A stretch of 64,000 nucleotides of DNA from Luscinia megarhynchos. Taxonomy: Eukaryota > Chordata > Aves > Passeriformes > Turdidae. Position numbers and translations under genes: made by a program. Shown piece by piece: positions 63,127 to 64,000 of the stretch. The notes beneath the pieces are model-generated. The model searched no databases. It was not told where the DNA came from and saw only the letters and a program-made list of their open reading frames with translations. How positions within the stretch are numbered: position 1 is the first letter of the stretch; every line of letters begins with the position of its first letter. The stretch is taken from positions 26,431,002-26,495,001 of the forward strand of contig CM067570.1 in assembly GCA_034336665.1 (NCBI GenBank), in the 5' to 3' direction.

Positions 63127-64000
63127 CTGTCAGGAACACACATCCAGCACCCCCAGTTAAAAAAAGAACAGTCTTGTTACTCTTACAGTAAGATTAGATG
63201 AACGAACAACTGCTCATACTATCATCTGATTCAACACTGAAAGAGATGTGCTGCAGAAGGCCACTGCTGCTCCTGGGCATTTCTTTCTCCTCTTTTCTTC
63301 TCTTAAGGACCATTCCAAGAGCACCACACAGGTTTGTTTACTTGGATTTTTTCCTTAATTATTTATCAAAGTGACAAACCCAGCACTTTTTCAGAAGGAC
63401 ATTTTCCCCCCTTACTGAATGGTGTCATGAATCTTTGATAATTTTCTGAATTATTCTCACAAGATTCTGCTCTGAATGCTATCACTGTCACGTGGTGTAC
63501 TGTGAGCTATTTGCAATGACTTCTAGGATTTGTCTTCCTCACTGAAAGAGTGCAACTGATCAGTGTAAATCAGTGAGAAAATACTGCCTAAATATTTTCT
63601 TTCCAATTATTTCCTTGCACCTGTGTATGAATTTTGTATGAAATGATCTTTGCTGCTAAGTTTTTTTGAAAACTGATTCAGTGTTTCTGGTTAAATCTGC
63701 CTCATCAACTAATGTTGCCAACTTCCAGAAGACCTTAACAATTTCTGTGTCAGTATTAATGGTAACCTTTTTTCTTTTCTACATTTAGAATTAGTTAATT
63801 GTTCACAACTTAAAATGTTTTTACTTCTAAAGCTTCCAGCACACAAGTGTTCAGGCTACACACTTCTACTTCCTGCACTTTCTGGCATACTGTCTGCTAG
63901 TGGCACTAAGTCAAGAGCAAAGACTCTTCATGTGACTGCCTAAAGTTCCTCAAATGGATGTCTCAGCCAAATCACTTCAACATTTCCACAACAGAATGTC
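63127..64000 (-). other. AOX intron running off the window
   Basis: Upstream of the first visible AOX exon there is intron sequence only, with a pyrimidine-rich acceptor ending at 63127. I found no further AOX exon before the right edge. Confidence 0.6.

Noticed and set aside
1..64000. CRISPR arrays, bacterial operons, tRNA or rRNA genes.
   Set aside because: None seen; the window is vertebrate nuclear DNA with spliced genes.

Overview
The window looks like nuclear DNA from a bird. Genes are split into many short exons with GT-AG introns, three strong CpG islands mark promoters, and the repeats are CR1 LINE 3' ends and avian-type endogenous-retrovirus LTR pieces. Gene order matches the vertebrate AOX - BZW1 - CLK1 - PPIL3 - NIF3L1 block (human 2q33), read here from right to left. 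A passerine or other neoavian is my guess from the LTR types, with low certainty.

Layout. 1-5.3 kb: NIF3L1, minus strand, complete coding region of six exons (374 aa). 5.3-10.1 kb: PPIL3, plus strand, complete (161 aa), sharing a CpG-island bidirectional promoter with NIF3L1. 10.1-16.7 kb: the place where CLK1 should be. A CpG island is still there, followed by at least six short blocks that resemble CLK1 coding exons in the right order and strand, but with stops and frameshifts, so CLK1 looks like a dead, intron-containing (unitary) pseudogene invaded by an LTR. 16.7-26.1 kb: BZW1, minus strand, complete (419 aa, 11 coding exons) with its CpG island. 26.1-31.8 kb: no gene recognised. 31.8-33.4 kb: two consecutive exons of a second aldehyde oxidase gene on the minus strand, the second one frameshifted; I read this as a pseudogene. 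33.4-43.3 kb: no gene recognised. 43.4-63.1 kb: the 3' part of an aldehyde oxidase gene (AOX1-like, minus strand), 18 well-defined exons covering the molybdopterin half (about 755 aa) plus a tentative last exon. Its iron-sulfur and FAD exons lie beyond the right edge.

The genes are neighbours by ancestral synteny and do not form a pathway: NIF3L1 (Nif3-family metal-binding protein), PPIL3 (spliceosomal cyclophilin), BZW1 (eIF5-mimic translation regulator) and AOX (molybdo-flavoenzyme). The main story is gene loss: two genes of the ancestral block, CLK1 and a second AOX copy, survive only as remnants between intact neighbours. All four intact coding regions were checked by adding exon lengths and phases; all identifications come from remembered protein families, with no database search.
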